Shown: positions 1 to 9,056, counted from the stretch's first letter. The stretch is DNA of 61,945 nucleotides from JAMLHH01 sp035515235 (GCA_035515235.1 DATJBS010000029.1:1-61945); one strand, 5' to 3'. Notes: a model not told the origin generated them from the letters alone. A program made the numbers and translations.

Positions 1-98
1 TCTCCCGATTCAATTTCTTGAACAACTACAAGTTTTAAAGACATTGAATAATCCTTTTGACTGCGCTTGGTATAAACGCTTTCTTCTTCTTTTTTCAT
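1..98 (-). CDS. IS3-family transposase OrfA, N-terminal fragment
   Basis: Thirty-two codons are visible from an ATG at 98-96. The peptide begins MKKEEESVYTKRSQKDYSMS and continues into LKLVVVQEIESG, the usual opening of the helix-turn-helix domain of IS3 OrfA proteins (KRTQKDYSxxFKLxVV-type). The gene runs off the window, so whether it is intact or frameshifted into OrfB cannot be told. Identification rests on this short but characteristic N-terminus. Confidence 0.6.
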   Translation of the reverse strand, partial: MKKEEESVYTKRSQKDYSMSLKLVVVQEIESG

Positions 99-137
99 AA
101 CGATTCTTTTTGTGTATCGCTATTTCAGGACTAGACA
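1..137 (-). mobile_element. IS3-family insertion sequence, left end (cut by window edge)
   Basis: The minus strand reads out of a TGTCTAGTCCTGAAATA terminus (137 downward) into the start of an IS3-type transposase gene. A TG dinucleotide at the outer end is usual for IS3-family inverted repeats. Only the first 137 bases are in view, so neither the second inverted repeat nor a target duplication can be checked. The element lies just beyond the 3' end of smc and does not interrupt a recognisable gene on the visible side. Confidence 0.6.
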
Positions 138-151
138 TAATAATAATTTAG

Positions 152-184
152 AAGGTCTGAGTAATTAAATCTCAGGCCTTTTTT
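152..184. terminator. Hairpin at the 3' end of smc
   Basis: A 10-bp stem (152-161 with 171-180, one G-T wobble) and a 9-nt loop are followed on the plus side by a T run. It lies directly beyond the smc stop codon, between smc and the IS3 end. The T run favours termination of plus-strand transcripts leaving the IS. The minus-side flank is only AT-rich, so a role for smc itself is possible but weaker. Confidence 0.45.
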
Positions 185-3100
185 ATTTTAAATGACTAAA
201 ATCTACTGGTACCACTCGAGATATTCCTTGCTTAATCATGGTCACACCATAGATATTATCTACTTCAGCCATAGTAGATTTATTATGAGTTACTAGTATA
301 AATTGAGAGTTGGTAGAGAATTTACGAATAGCATCATTGAACTTTTTAATATTCGTATCATCTAAAGGCGCATCGACCTCATCTAAAATACAGAAAGGCG
401 CCGGCTTGTATAAATACAGTGCAAATAATAAAGATAAAGCAGTCAAGGTTTTTTCACCACCAGAAAGTTGATTGATACTTTGTGGTCTTTTACCTTTAGG
501 TTTTGCTGTAATTTCAATATCAGATTCTAAAATATCATCTGGATTTACAATAATTAAATCACAAGTATCATCATTAGTAAACATGCTTCTGAATACTTGA
601 ATAAAGTTCTCTCTGACTGCCGTAAAAGTATTGATAAAATGTTCCTTCGCAGTATTATCTACTTCTAGAATAGTCTCTAATAAACTATCCTTTGCTTGTG
701 ATAAATCATTTTTCTGTTCTTGTATAAAATCATATCGATTTTTAATTTCATCATAGGCTTCTTCAGCCATAGGATTCACATCGCCAAATTGATCTAACTT
801 CTTTTTGACCTTATACATTCTTTCAGATAATTCTTCTCTTGAAATGTCTGGTTCTTTCAAATCTTCTAAAAATTCATCTAAATCTATTCTAAATTCAAAA
901 GAGAGTTTTTCTTTTAATACATTCAATTTGACCTTCTGTTCATTCAGTTGATCTTTTAATTGACTGATTGTCTCTTCGGAATTTCTTCTATCTTTTTCAA
1001 AAACTCTGATCTCCTCTTCTATCTGTCTCGCTTTATTTTTCAATTCTAAAAATCCCGATTCATTTTCAGATAATTGACTCATTAATAGATTCTTATTTTC
1101 ATATTCTACTAATAAATTTTGATCAGTTGTCTTGATTTTTTCTGTTAAAGCAATTAATTCTAATTCAATAGCTTTGATGTCATTATTGTTTTTAACGAGT
1201 TGGTCTTGAGAGCTTTTTAACTGATTGTTTTTATAGGTTTTGTTTTGAAGTAAAGATTTATGGTGATTATCTAGTTGAAGAAACTTGATATTGTTTTGAT
1301 TATAATTTTGTTGTAAAATATTAAATGCATCCGAAGCTTGCTTAAAATTCAGCTCAAGTTTTTTAGTTTCTTGAGTGCTAGATTCTAGTTCCTTTGTAAT
1401 CGATTCTAGTTGTTCTTGAATCGGAAGAATAGCTGATTTAAGTTCATTAATATTCTTTTGAGCTTGCTCTTGTCTTTCTTTACTTTTTTCTACAACCTCT
1501 TTAAAATTATCAATTCTAGATTTTTTAGAAATAAATGTTTTTTCGAGTTCAGCTAAATCTTTCTGTTCTCTTTCTATCGTTTTCTTATAAGAATTATTTC
1601 TACAAGATTGCAGTTCCAATTGTACATCTTGAACATTCTTCTTAAATCCTAAAACTTGAATATCTAATTCTTTTATTTCCTTTTCTAGCTTTTCTAAATT
1701 TTTAATTCTACCTAATCTCTTGCCCTCAAACAATCCGACAGAACCTCCTGAAAGCTGATGAATAGATTTTAAAAGATGACCAGAATGAGATACAATAGTT
1801 CCTTTAAATGACGCAGGAGCTTTCCACTCTTCCATTTGAAATTCTGGAGGAGCAATATAAACCTGATGTAATAAATGAGCTATTAATGGTTGGTAAATTG
1901 GATCGACTTCTAATATTTGATACAAAGGGATAAATCCAAATGGTATGATGGTAAGCTCTAATTCTTCTGTCTGTTCGAAATGTTGGAGGATCAAAAAACC
2001 CGCTTTGCCTTGACCAGCATTCTGCAATAATTGTATAGATTTCAATGCATCTTTTTCATCCGGGACTATAAAATGATTCAGATACGGTTGAAGAACAGTT
2101 TCTACAGATGCACGATATTTCTCTTCGCAATATAAAATATCAGACAATAACAGCGCATCTTTTAACCAAGTAGCATTCTTCTTTAAATATTTGATGGCTT
2201 CTGGAAAACCTTGTAAACTATCGACCATATTTTTGGTCAATTTGAATTCATTTTGTTTAGCATCTAGAATTCTTGCGATACTTGAAAGTTGCGTTCTATG
2301 ATGGTCTAAGCTTTCTTCCAACTCAGAAATCCTTTGGAGATTTTCTGTTTCCTTTTGTTGAATATCTTTTAGTAATTCGGCTTGCGTAAGAATCTTACTT
2401 TCAAATCCAGCAATTTCATTTTCAATAGTCAGCAACTGTTTTTGACGCTCATCATTTTCAAATAATGACTGTTGTACTGATTTGATCTGATTGTCTAGTT
2501 GGGATTGTTTGACAGCAATTTCTTTCTCGAAACCGTATACTTTTTGACGGATCTCTTGAGATAAGGACTGAGATGCTTGTAATTGATCTCTGATTTTTAG
2601 ATTTCCTTCTCTTTGAATCGTAAGTTCATTTTGAACTTTTGAAAGCTCTTTCTTTTGAATATCTAATGTGTTTTCAGCTTTTAAAACATCCTCTTGAATG
2701 TTATTAATTTCCGAATGTAGAATTAGAATATTTTGTTCTGCTTGAGTATTTAGTTCTTTGAGTTGTTGGGATTTATTGATCTGAAAGGATTGCTTTTGTT
2801 GAATGAGTTTTTTGTCATTTTCTAACTCTTGAATAGTATTGACTGAATGATTCAGTTGTTTTTGTTCATCAGATAAAAGCTTTTCGTTATCAATGATTTC
2901 TTGTCTGAAAATTTGTAATTGAGCTTCTGCTGTATGAATTTGAGTATTGATTTGTAAAATTCTAGTTTCAAATTCTTGAATGTTCAATGCTTTGGATTCA
3001 TAAATCTGATTAATTTCCATCAATTCATAGGAAGAGAAGTCTATCGTAAGTTTTTTATATTCCTCTTTAAAAACCTTATACTGTTTGGCTTTTTTAGCTT

Positions 3101-3722
3101 GAGATTCTAATCCTTTCAAACTTTTCTCTATCTCATATAAGATATCTTCTACCCTAGTCAAATCTGCTTCTGTAGCTTGAAGCTTGCTCAGTGTTTCTTT
3201 CTTTCGAGATTTATATTTAGAAATTCCTGCAGCTTGCTCGATTAATCTCCTGCGAGCCTTATCTACATCGTTGAGGATATCATCTATCATTTTCAACTCA
3301 ATGATGGCGTAGGTATCCGTACTAATTCCAGTGTCAAGGAATAAATCTCTAATATCTTTCAATCGACACGCCACTCCATTGAGCCTATACTCGCTATCTC
3401 CATCTCTAGAAATAACACGAGTAATTGTTACTGAAGTATACTCTGTAGGTAAAATATTTTTTGTATTGTCTAATGTCAGTGAAACTTCTGCAATATTGGC
3501 TGCATGTCTATCTTTTGTACCGTTGAAGATAATGTTGTCCATTTTCTCCAGGCGCAAAGACTTAGATTTTTGCTCCCCTAATACCCAACGGACAGCATCT
3601 ACTATATTAGATTTGCCACATCCATTTGGTCCTACTATTCCAGTAATATCTTGGTCAAAATTAATAATAGTTTTATCAGCAAAACTTTTAAATCCTTTGA
3701 GTTCAATGCTTTTTAAGCGCAT
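183..3722 (-). CDS. smc: Chromosome segregation protein SMC
   Basis: This 1179-residue SMC ATPase organises and segregates the nucleoid as a homodimer with ScpA/ScpB. The Walker A loop GPNGCGKSN is at residues 31-39, and the ABC signature LSGGEK is near residue 1086. Walker B with the D-loop (CILDEVDAPLDD) is near 1111-1122. Two long coiled-coil arms (about 170-500 and 680-1020) flank a globular hinge with the sequence GFPEAIKYL at its start. Length and domain order are normal for bacterial SMC. It is transcribed alone. The promoter box TATATTTG (3737-3730, minus strand) ends only 7 nt before the ATG, so the mRNA should have almost no leader. No scpA or scpB is nearby. Confidence 0.97.
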   Translation of the reverse strand: MRLKSIELKGFKSFADKTIINFDQDITGIVGPNGCGKSNIVDAVRWVLGEQKSKSLRLEKMDNIIFNGTKDRHAANIAEVSLTLDNTKNILPTEYTSVTITRVISRDGDSEYRLNGVACRLKDIRDLFLDTGISTDTYAIIELKMIDDILNDVDKARRRLIEQAAGISKYKSRKKETLSKLQATEADLTRVEDILYEIEKSLKGLESQAKKAKQYKVFKEEYKKLTIDFSSYELMEINQIYESKALNIQEFETRILQINTQIHTAEAQLQIFRQEIIDNEKLLSDEQKQLNHSVNTIQELENDKKLIQQKQSFQINKSQQLKELNTQAEQNILILHSEINNIQEDVLKAENTLDIQKKELSKVQNELTIQREGNLKIRDQLQASQSLSQEIRQKVYGFEKEIAVKQSQLDNQIKSVQQSLFENDERQKQLLTIENEIAGFESKILTQAELLKDIQQKETENLQRISELEESLDHHRTQLSSIARILDAKQNEFKLTKNMVDSLQGFPEAIKYLKKNATWLKDALLLSDILYCEEKYRASVETVLQPYLNHFIVPDEKDALKSIQLLQNAGQGKAGFLILQHFEQTEELELTIIPFGFIPLYQILEVDPIYQPLIAHLLHQVYIAPPEFQMEEWKAPASFKGTIVSHSGHLLKSIHQLSGGSVGLFEGKRLGRIKNLEKLEKEIKELDIQVLGFKKNVQDVQLELQSCRNNSYKKTIEREQKDLAELEKTFISKKSRIDNFKEVVEKSKERQEQAQKNINELKSAILPIQEQLESITKELESSTQETKKLELNFKQASDAFNILQQNYNQNNIKFLQLDNHHKSLLQNKTYKNNQLKSSQDQLVKNNNDIKAIELELIALTEKIKTTDQNLLVEYENKNLLMSQLSENESGFLELKNKARQIEEEIRVFEKDRRNSEETISQLKDQLNEQKVKLNVLKEKLSFEFRIDLDEFLEDLKEPDISREELSERMYKVKKKLDQFGDVNPMAEEAYDEIKNRYDFIQEQKNDLSQAKDSLLETILEVDNTAKEHFINTFTAVRENFIQVFRSMFTNDDTCDLIIVNPDDILESDIEITAKPKGKRPQSINQLSGGEKTLTALSLLFALYLYKPAPFCILDEVDAPLDDTNIKKFNDAIRKFSTNSQFILVTHNKSTMAEVDNIYGVTMIKQGISRVVPVDFSHLK

Positions 3723-3729
3723 AACAATT

Positions 3730-3758
3730 CAAATATAGAAAATTGAATGCAATCCAAA
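3730..3758 (-). promoter_or_regulatory. smc promoter (-33/-7, Bacteroidota type)
   Basis: On the minus strand TTTG (3758-3755), a 17-nt spacer and TATATTTG (3737-3730) match the Bacteroidota consensus TTTG / TAnnTTTG. Only 7 nt separate the -7 box from the smc ATG, which predicts a leaderless or nearly leaderless transcript. Confidence 0.55.
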
Positions 3759-3800
3759 ATCAATAAGTGAATTTTCAATAAAAATATCTTTTGGTATACA

Positions 3801-3841
3801 TAAAAAAGTTCAAGTAGATGTATAAAATTCTACTTGAACTT
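3801..3841 (-). terminator. Terminator of the lipocalin gene
   Basis: A perfect 13-bp inverted repeat (3806-3818 with 3829-3841, 10-nt loop) is followed on the minus strand by a run of T. It lies about 50 bp beyond the lipocalin stop codon and separates that gene from smc. Confidence 0.8.
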
Positions 3842-3893
3842 CCACAATTAAAATAAAAAAACGTTTATTATTGAGTTATGTCTTCATACAACA

Positions 3894-4433
3894 TTACTTA
3901 TTATCATCTGCTGTATATTGCCTATTTTGCTCCACCCAAAACAATCTGGAAATATCATAACCTACACTTTCTGCGATGGCTAGAAATTTATCACAAATAG
4001 CATCAGGCATTAATTTTTCTCTAGAAAGCAACCATATATAATCTAGATTTCTTCCAAAAACTAAAGCGTTTTGATAATCATCATCTATAGCTACTACATT
4101 ATAACCTGCCCATATTGGACCAAAGAAAGAAACATCAAAAGCAGCTAAGTTATTATCTCCTCTATACTTCGCTTTACCTTCCATAACCACCCACTTTTCT
4201 TTTTGATCATTATAGCCTGTATTCACGACTTTTACATCTCCATCTTCATCGGCAGAATATTGAGCAAAAACATTGGTCAGATTTTCGTCTTCCCAATAAT
4301 AATTGATTCGAGCAATTTCGTACCATTTTCCAAAATATCGATCTAATTTGAAATTTTCTACGGGCGTAGCTCCTTCCGGAATGGCAGCTCGATGAAATAT
4401 TCCAAATATTGTAGATTCATCTGGTTCGTTCAT
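3894..4433 (-). CDS. Bacterial lipocalin (Blc-like)
   Basis: This 179-residue lipocalin is a beta-barrel carrier of fatty acids, lysophospholipids or other small hydrophobic ligands. The first lipocalin signature appears as FGKWYEIAR (residues 34-42, G-x-W motif). The rest keeps the Blc pattern: YNVVAIDDDYQNALVFGR, then LDYIWLLSREKLM, then a C-terminal helix. Unlike E. coli Blc there is no signal peptide or lipobox from the ATG used, and no earlier in-frame ATG with a signal was noticed. The protein may therefore be cytoplasmic. The gene is monocistronic, between smc and hemE, with its own strong terminator. The ligand cannot be read from sequence. Confidence 0.85.
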   Translation of the reverse strand: MNEPDESTIFGIFHRAAIPEGATPVENFKLDRYFGKWYEIARINYYWEDENLTNVFAQYSADEDGDVKVVNTGYNDQKEKWVVMEGKAKYRGDNNLAAFDVSFFGPIWAGYNVVAIDDDYQNALVFGRNLDYIWLLSREKLMPDAICDKFLAIAESVGYDISRLFWVEQNRQYTADDNK

Positions 4434-4543
4434 AGTTACATGTTTTACACTATATTATAATAAATACGAACCTAAAAGTGAAAAGTTACTGTTTTGCAGG
4501 GATTGTTTGACAGAATCATTACAATTCTAAAGGATACAATCAA

Positions 4544-4551
4544 TATTTTTG
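4544..4551 (+). promoter_or_regulatory. hemE -7 box with almost no leader
   Basis: TATTTTTG matches TAnnTTTG and ends 4 nt before the hemE ATG. The start codon is supported by the conserved MLKND N-terminus, so transcription should begin at or beside the AUG. No well-spaced -33 TTTG is visible (the nearest is 34 nt upstream), which lowers confidence. Confidence 0.45.
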
Positions 4552-4555
4552 CACC

Positions 4556-5578
4556 ATGTTGAAAAACGATTTAATCATTAGAGCAGCAAAAGGTGAAACA
4601 GTAGAGCGTACTCCTGTTTGGGTCATGAGACAAGCTGGGAGAATTTTACCTGAATATAGAGCCGTCCGTTCAAGCGTGAGTGGTTTCAAAGAATTAGTAA
4701 AAAATCCAGAGTTAATATGTGAAGTTACTTTACAACCTGTAGATATTTTAAAGGTAGATGCTGCCATCATCTTTTCAGATATTTTAGTCATCCCTGAAGC
4801 GATGGGTCTGAATTATGAAATGATTGAATCCAAAGGTCCATTATTTCCAAAAACAATACAATCTTTAGCTGATATTAAAGCTCTAAATACAGATGTAATC
4901 GGTGAATTAGACTATGTTGTCAATTCTATAAAGCTCACAAAATCTGAGTTGAACAATAGAGTTCCATTAATTGGTTTTGCAGGTGCACCTTGGACGATTA
5001 TGGCGTATATGGTAGAAGGTAAAGGTTCTAAGACATTTAGTCATGCAAAGAAATTATTGTATACTCAGCCAGAATGGAGTCATCTTTTATTAGATAAAAT
5101 TACAACAGCTACTATTCAATATTTAAAAGCACAAGTTCAAGCAGGTGCTAATATTGTTCAAGTATTTGATTCTTGGGCAGGAGTTTTAAGCAAAGCTCAA
5201 TACATAGAATTTGCATTGCCGTATATGAAAAAGATAGCTGCAGCAATCACAGAGGTTCCTGTTATTTTATTTGCAAAAGATGCTCATTATATTTTAAATG
5301 AATTATCTGAAACAGCTACATCTGTAATAGGTTTGGATTGGACGATAGATATCGCTCAAGCTCGTCAACAAACTCAAGGCAAAGCTTTACAAGGGAATAT
5401 GGATCCATGTGTACTTTATGCAGAGCAGTCTGTCATAAAAAAGGAAACAGAAAAAATGCTACAAGCTTTTGGACTTCAAGGTTATATTGCGAATCTAGGT
5501 CATGGAGTATATCCAGATGTTCCGTATAAAAATGTTCAGTACTTTATAGAAACTATTCAAAATTACCAACATAAATAG
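4556..5578 (+). CDS. hemE: Uroporphyrinogen decarboxylase
   Basis: HemE (340 residues) decarboxylates the four acetate side chains of uroporphyrinogen III to give coproporphyrinogen III in haem synthesis. The family signature MRQAGRILPEYR is at residues 24-35, and the second signature GFAGAPWTIM with the following GKGSKTF lies near 139-157. The C-terminal NLGHGVYPDVP motif is intact. Length is normal. It stands alone, divergent from the lipocalin gene, with no other hem genes in the window. Haem supply fits the cytochrome-based NirK and the CcmEF genes elsewhere in the window, but no regulatory link is visible. Confidence 0.97.
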   Translation: MLKNDLIIRAAKGETVERTPVWVMRQAGRILPEYRAVRSSVSGFKELVKNPELICEVTLQPVDILKVDAAIIFSDILVIPEAMGLNYEMIESKGPLFPKTIQSLADIKALNTDVIGELDYVVNSIKLTKSELNNRVPLIGFAGAPWTIMAYMVEGKGSKTFSHAKKLLYTQPEWSHLLLDKITTATIQYLKAQVQAGANIVQVFDSWAGVLSKAQYIEFALPYMKKIAAAITEVPVILFAKDAHYILNELSETATSVIGLDWTIDIAQARQQTQGKALQGNMDPCVLYAEQSVIKKETEKMLQAFGLQGYIANLGHGVYPDVPYKNVQYFIETIQNYQHK

Positions 5579-5696
5579 AGTTCAAATCTTTTGAGTTAGT
5601 TCACTTTCATATATCTACCCCAAGATTAATTTCTGTTTTATAAAATTTAAAAGATTTATTGAAATTCTATTAGATAAGAGCCGTTTTTGTGAAAAC

Positions 5697-5726
5697 TTTG
5701 GTAAAAGTGTTAAAATTATATGTTTG
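5697..5726 (+). promoter_or_regulatory. Promoter of the repeat-rich lipoprotein gene
   Basis: TTTG (5697-5700), an 18-nt spacer and TATGTTTG (5719-5726) fit the Bacteroidota promoter consensus and leave a leader of about 60 nt before the ATG at 5795. Confidence 0.55.
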
Positions 5727-5794
5727 AACTTGTAAAGATTTGACATTACAAATTCCTTAGTCTACATTGTTTTAGAATTTTAAAATTAAACGCA

Positions 5795-6187
5795 ATGAAA
5801 AAATCAATTATTTTAGGAATAGTGGCTTCCACTTTTATTTTGGTATCATGTGATAACCAAAACGACACTCCAGGTGAAAATTTAGATCAAGCTATTGAAG
5901 AAACACAAGAGTTTGGTGATGACGCAAGTCAAGAAATCCAAGAAGGAGTCGATAATATTCAAGAAGGTGCTCAAGACGTAGCAGATGATGCAAAAACTTT
6001 AGGTCAACAAATGAAAGAAGATGCTAGAGAAACTGGAAGAGAAATCAAAGAAGGTGCTCAGCAAACTGGTCAAGACATCAAAGATGGTGCAAACAAAGCA
6101 GGTCAAAACATCAAAGACGGTGTGAACAAAACAGGTAAAGCTTTTGAAGAAGGTGGTAAAGAGTTCAAAAAAGAAATGAATAAATAA
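5795..6187 (+). CDS. Small lipoprotein with 11-residue amphipathic repeats (LEA/YtxH-like)
   Basis: The 130-residue product has a lipoprotein signal ending in the lipobox LVSC (Cys19). An acidic stretch follows, then repeated segments of the form KxGAxxxGQxIKDGxNKxG (about residues 70-120) with roughly 11-residue spacing. This is the pattern of late-embryogenesis-abundant and apolipoprotein-like amphipathic helices, often linked to stress or membrane protection. It is likely anchored to the inner or outer membrane facing the periplasm. It has its own promoter and a strong terminator. Function is inferred only from composition; no enzyme domain is present. Confidence 0.75.
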   Translation: MKKSIILGIVASTFILVSCDNQNDTPGENLDQAIEETQEFGDDASQEIQEGVDNIQEGAQDVADDAKTLGQQMKEDARETGREIKEGAQQTGQDIKDGANKAGQNIKDGVNKTGKAFEEGGKEFKKEMNK

Positions 6188-6220
6188 TTAGCGCCTCTTT
6201 TGAGACCTAATTCAAATTAT

Positions 6221-6248
6221 AGTCCCAACTTAGTTGGGACTTTTTTTA
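6221..6248 (+). terminator. Rho-independent terminator after the lipoprotein gene
   Basis: AGTCCCAAC, a 3-nt loop and GTTGGGACT form a perfect 9-bp stem followed by a T run. It is one of the clearest terminators in the window. Confidence 0.92.
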
Positions 6249-6304
6249 TTTTAGAAGATTGACAAAAAATATTTCTAAAAATAAAAGATTGTAAAAATAT
6301 TTGA

Positions 6305-7198
6305 ATGAATTGGGATTTCCTTATAAAACTTTTTAAAGCATATTTGATTACTGAAAAGGGTCTTTCTATGAATTCTGTAGAAGCCTATTTGCATGATGTA
6401 GAAATGCTAAGAAGTCAATTTCCTGAATTCCTTCCTACACAAATCAAGACTGATGATATAGAGCAATTTCTTGCTATTCTTTATGATTTAGGAATGAGTG
6501 CAAGCAGTCAAGCTAGGATATTATCTGGATTAAAATCATTTTACAACTATCTCATATTAGAAAAGATTATCGCTGAGTCTCCATTAGATTTAATAGAATC
6601 TCCTAAACTCCTAAGGAAGCTACCAGATGTATTGTCTTATGAAGAAATCGAGACTCTTCTCCACCATTTAGATTTGAGTAAAACTGATCACGTTAGAAAT
6701 AAAGCAATGATAGAGACCTTATACAGTTGTGGTCTTAGAGTATCAGAATTGATCAATTTAAAAATCTCCCACATCTATTTTCAAGATGAAATTATTCGAG
6801 TAATAGGAAAAGGTGATAAAGAGAGATTAGTGCCGATTGGACAATCCGCTATGAAAAGTATTGAATTATATATGACCTATATCAGAAGTCAATGGCATAA
6901 ATACCCAATGTATGATGATGTATTGTTTTTGAATCGAAGAGGTAAACCCATTTCAAGAGTGATGGTGTTTACTTTTTTAAAGAATTTAGCTCAGGAAGCT
7001 GGCATTACTAAAAATATTAGCCCACATACTTTTAGGCATTCTTTTGCAACGCATTTGATTGAAGGTGGCGCAGACTTGAGAGCTGTCCAAATGATGTTGG
7101 GGCACGCTTCTATTACTACAACAGAAATCTACACCCACCTAAATCAAGATTATCTTAGAACCTCATTATCCTTATATCATCCAAGGTTTAAACCTTAA
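6305..7198 (+). CDS. xerD: Site-specific tyrosine recombinase XerD/XerC
   Basis: This 297-residue tyrosine recombinase resolves chromosome dimers at dif. An N-terminal SAM-like core-binding domain (about 1-90) is followed by a catalytic domain holding all active residues: Arg145 (CGLRVSEL), Lys172 (GKGDKERLVP), His241 and Arg244 (HTFRHSFATH), His267 (LGHAS) and nucleophile Tyr276 (TEIYTH). Length matches XerC/XerD and exceeds no family limit, so it is read as the housekeeping enzyme and not a phage integrase. No attachment sites or mobile genes flank it. XerD versus XerC cannot be settled by eye. It converges on the sigma-factor gene with a 1-bp gap. Confidence 0.92.
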   Translation: MNWDFLIKLFKAYLITEKGLSMNSVEAYLHDVEMLRSQFPEFLPTQIKTDDIEQFLAILYDLGMSASSQARILSGLKSFYNYLILEKIIAESPLDLIESPKLLRKLPDVLSYEEIETLLHHLDLSKTDHVRNKAMIETLYSCGLRVSELINLKISHIYFQDEIIRVIGKGDKERLVPIGQSAMKSIELYMTYIRSQWHKYPMYDDVLFLNRRGKPISRVMVFTFLKNLAQEAGITKNISPHTFRHSFATHLIEGGADLRAVQMMLGHASITTTEIYTHLNQDYLRTSLSLYHPRFKP

Positions 7199-7199
7199 A

Positions 7200-7712
7200 T
7201 TATATCATGGATTCGTAATGAGACAATTTTTCTTTTAGAGCTTTTCTAGTAAAGAATATTCTACTCTTTACTGTACCTAAAGGCAAGTTTAACTTCTCTG
7301 CAATCTCATGATATTTATAACCTTTAAAGTGCATCATAAAAGGCACTCTAAATTCGTTGGATAAGCTTAAGATGGCTGTTTCAATATCTTTATTGACAAA
7401 TGCCATCTCTGCATCATTTGTTGTAGTGTGAGATACTGAATCTATGAAGTATTGGTTGTCGCTATTATCTACTACTGTATTTCTTTTAACTTTCTTGCGA
7501 TAGTTATTGATGAAAATATTTTTCATAATAGTATACAACCAAGCTTTTAATTTGGTTCCACTTTGAAATTTATCTTCATTAGAAAATGCTCTAAACATGG
7601 TCTCTTGGATCAAGTCTTCTGCATCATCCATATCTCTTGTTAACTTCAAAGCAAATGGCTTCAATGAAGATTGAAGACCTACTACTTGTGAATTGAAATC
7701 TATATTTGCCAT
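7200..7712 (-). CDS. RNA polymerase sigma factor, ECF (sigma-70 family)
   Basis: The 170-residue protein has sigma region 2 (about 15-85, with DAEDLIQETMFRAF and KAWLYTIMKNIFIN) and region 4 (about 115-165, with the helix-turn-helix EIAEKLNLPLGTVKSR). No region 3 or extra C-terminal domain is present, as expected for ECF sigma factors. No anti-sigma gene follows: the next gene on the strand is a carboxypeptidase-like exported protein 140 bp upstream. Its trigger therefore cannot be inferred from context. Convergent with xerD, with stop codons 1 bp apart and no terminator hairpin between them. Confidence 0.92.
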   Translation of the reverse strand: MANIDFNSQVVGLQSSLKPFALKLTRDMDDAEDLIQETMFRAFSNEDKFQSGTKLKAWLYTIMKNIFINNYRKKVKRNTVVDNSDNQYFIDSVSHTTTNDAEMAFVNKDIETAILSLSNEFRVPFMMHFKGYKYHEIAEKLNLPLGTVKSRIFFTRKALKEKLSHYESMI

Positions 7713-7851
7713 ACTGAAATATTTTATACTCTAATATAGGCTTTTAAAATCATCTTGTTGTATATACAACTGTTAAGTATCCCTAAGCTATTTTTATGTT
7801 ATAGAGCAAATCTATGAGCAGTATTTATTAGAAATTCGGAACTTCTTATTC

Positions 7852-8526
7852 TTAAAACTCCGGATACTTATACTCAGTACCTTTTTCAGTATTGGGAGCT
7901 TTCTTTTTCTTTAAAGATTTAATGAATTCTGCCCAACTGAAGACATCAAATAATTTTATAGGCGCCGGTTGGCCGTAATGGTAATACGACTGAACTTGAT
8001 TTTTTAGATACTGATTAAAGTTTTCATTTCCATCGTATCTCGTAGTTTTTGCCATTTCATCTAGCTTAGATTTCTCGATAGCTTTTTGAGCTTTAATCAT
8101 CATATCATCAGGAATATCGAGGTTAGCAATAGCTTGACGGAGCTGATGTGGTTTTGGCAAAGGGTAAATTGTTATTGTATCTAATTCGTAGATTTCCCTT
8201 GTCATTTGGATATCCTTATAATAAGTACTTCCTGGAGCATCAAGAGGAACAGTAATCCTAAAAGGCTTATAACCAATAGATTTTACAATAATGACATCTC
8301 CTTTGGCTGCTGCAAACGAGAAAAAGCCATCCAATGTGGTGACAGTACCTCTTTTCTCTTGATCAGCATAAACAATTGCGAAAGGTATCGGCGCATTACT
8401 GATTTCATCTTTGACCATTCCTGAAAACTGAATAATGCTTTTCATGGAATAATTCATATATGGCTGTGCACTTATTTTTAAAAGACTTAAAAGTGCAATA
8501 ATACTAATGGATACAAAATGCTTCAA
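7852..8526 (-). CDS. Exported protein with carboxypeptidase-like regulatory domain
   Basis: The 224-residue product has a signal peptide (hydrophobic FVSISIIALLSLL, then ISA-Q). A CarboxypepD_reg-like beta-sandwich follows at about 32-110, with FSGMVKDEISNAPIPFAIVY, GTVTTLDGFFSF and VKSIGYKP marking the usual strands. The C-terminal half is charged, helical and unrecognised, ending in KKKKAPNTEKG. In Bacteroidota such proteins sit in the periplasm or at the outer membrane; function is not known. The start read here is TTG: an in-frame stop lies three codons upstream, and the next ATG would remove the signal peptide. Confidence 0.75.
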   Translation of the reverse strand: MKHFVSISIIALLSLLKISAQPYMNYSMKSIIQFSGMVKDEISNAPIPFAIVYADQEKRGTVTTLDGFFSFAAAKGDVIIVKSIGYKPFRITVPLDAPGSTYYKDIQMTREIYELDTITIYPLPKPHQLRQAIANLDIPDDMMIKAQKAIEKSKLDEMAKTTRYDGNENFNQYLKNQVQSYYHYGQPAPIKLFDVFSWAEFIKSLKKKKAPNTEKGTEYKYPEF

Positions 8527-8622
8527 TATGCTTTATTTGATGGTGCAAAAGGAATCAAAACTATTAATTACAATGACATAACATCAAAAATGTTTGAAGA
8601 AATTCAAAATTGATAACATTGT

Positions 8623-9030
8623 TTAAGAATTGCTGAGTTGCGCTTCTTCCCACGCCATAAATCTTTGTAGTTCATCATTCAATCTTTTTATCATAAACGC
8701 CAATACTAATTTGTCATCTAATCTACCAATGAAAGGTATAAAATCAGGAATAAGATCTATTGGATTGACAATGTAAACTGCAGAAGCTATCAATGTCAAT
8801 ACATTTTTGTAAGAAATATCTGTGTATTCTCTAGCGTACCAAGCTTTCAACATCCTCATCATGGCATACCCTTGATCTTGAAGGTCGAAGGCTTTTCCTG
8901 TAGTTTCACCTATACTTACAAATGCCTTATCAATCAGGCTGCTTAGTATTCTATTATTGCTTGCAATTGCCTCAGCCTTTTTGAATAACTGATCAAAGTA
9001 TAATTCTATTTTAAATTTTCCTATAGCCAT
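8623..9030 (-). CDS. YkvA family protein (DUF1232)
   Basis: This 135-residue protein carries the DUF1232 core around residues 75-110. The hallmark VNPIDLIPDFIPFIGRLDD is a hydrophobic segment with a Pro-Asp-x-x-Pro pattern. The N-terminal 70 residues are helical. Members are small, probably membrane-associated proteins of unknown role. It lies 27 bp downstream of nspC on the same strand, so cotranscription is likely, but no functional link is known. Confidence 0.88.
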   Translation of the reverse strand: MAIGKFKIELYFDQLFKKAEAIASNNRILSSLIDKAFVSIGETTGKAFDLQDQGYAMMRMLKAWYAREYTDISYKNVLTLIASAVYIVNPIDLIPDFIPFIGRLDDKLVLAFMIKRLNDELQRFMAWEEAQLSNS

Positions 9031-9056
9031 ATGTACAATGTATACAAAAATCTGAA

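Noticed and set aside
3331..3738. A 135-codon plus-strand frame antisense to the smc N-terminus
   Set aside because: It lies wholly opposite the conserved SMC head domain and has no recognisable domain or promoter.
6305..7198. Phage or island integrase
   Set aside because: Size and motifs fit the housekeeping XerC/XerD class, and no att-like repeats, tRNA or mobile genes flank it.
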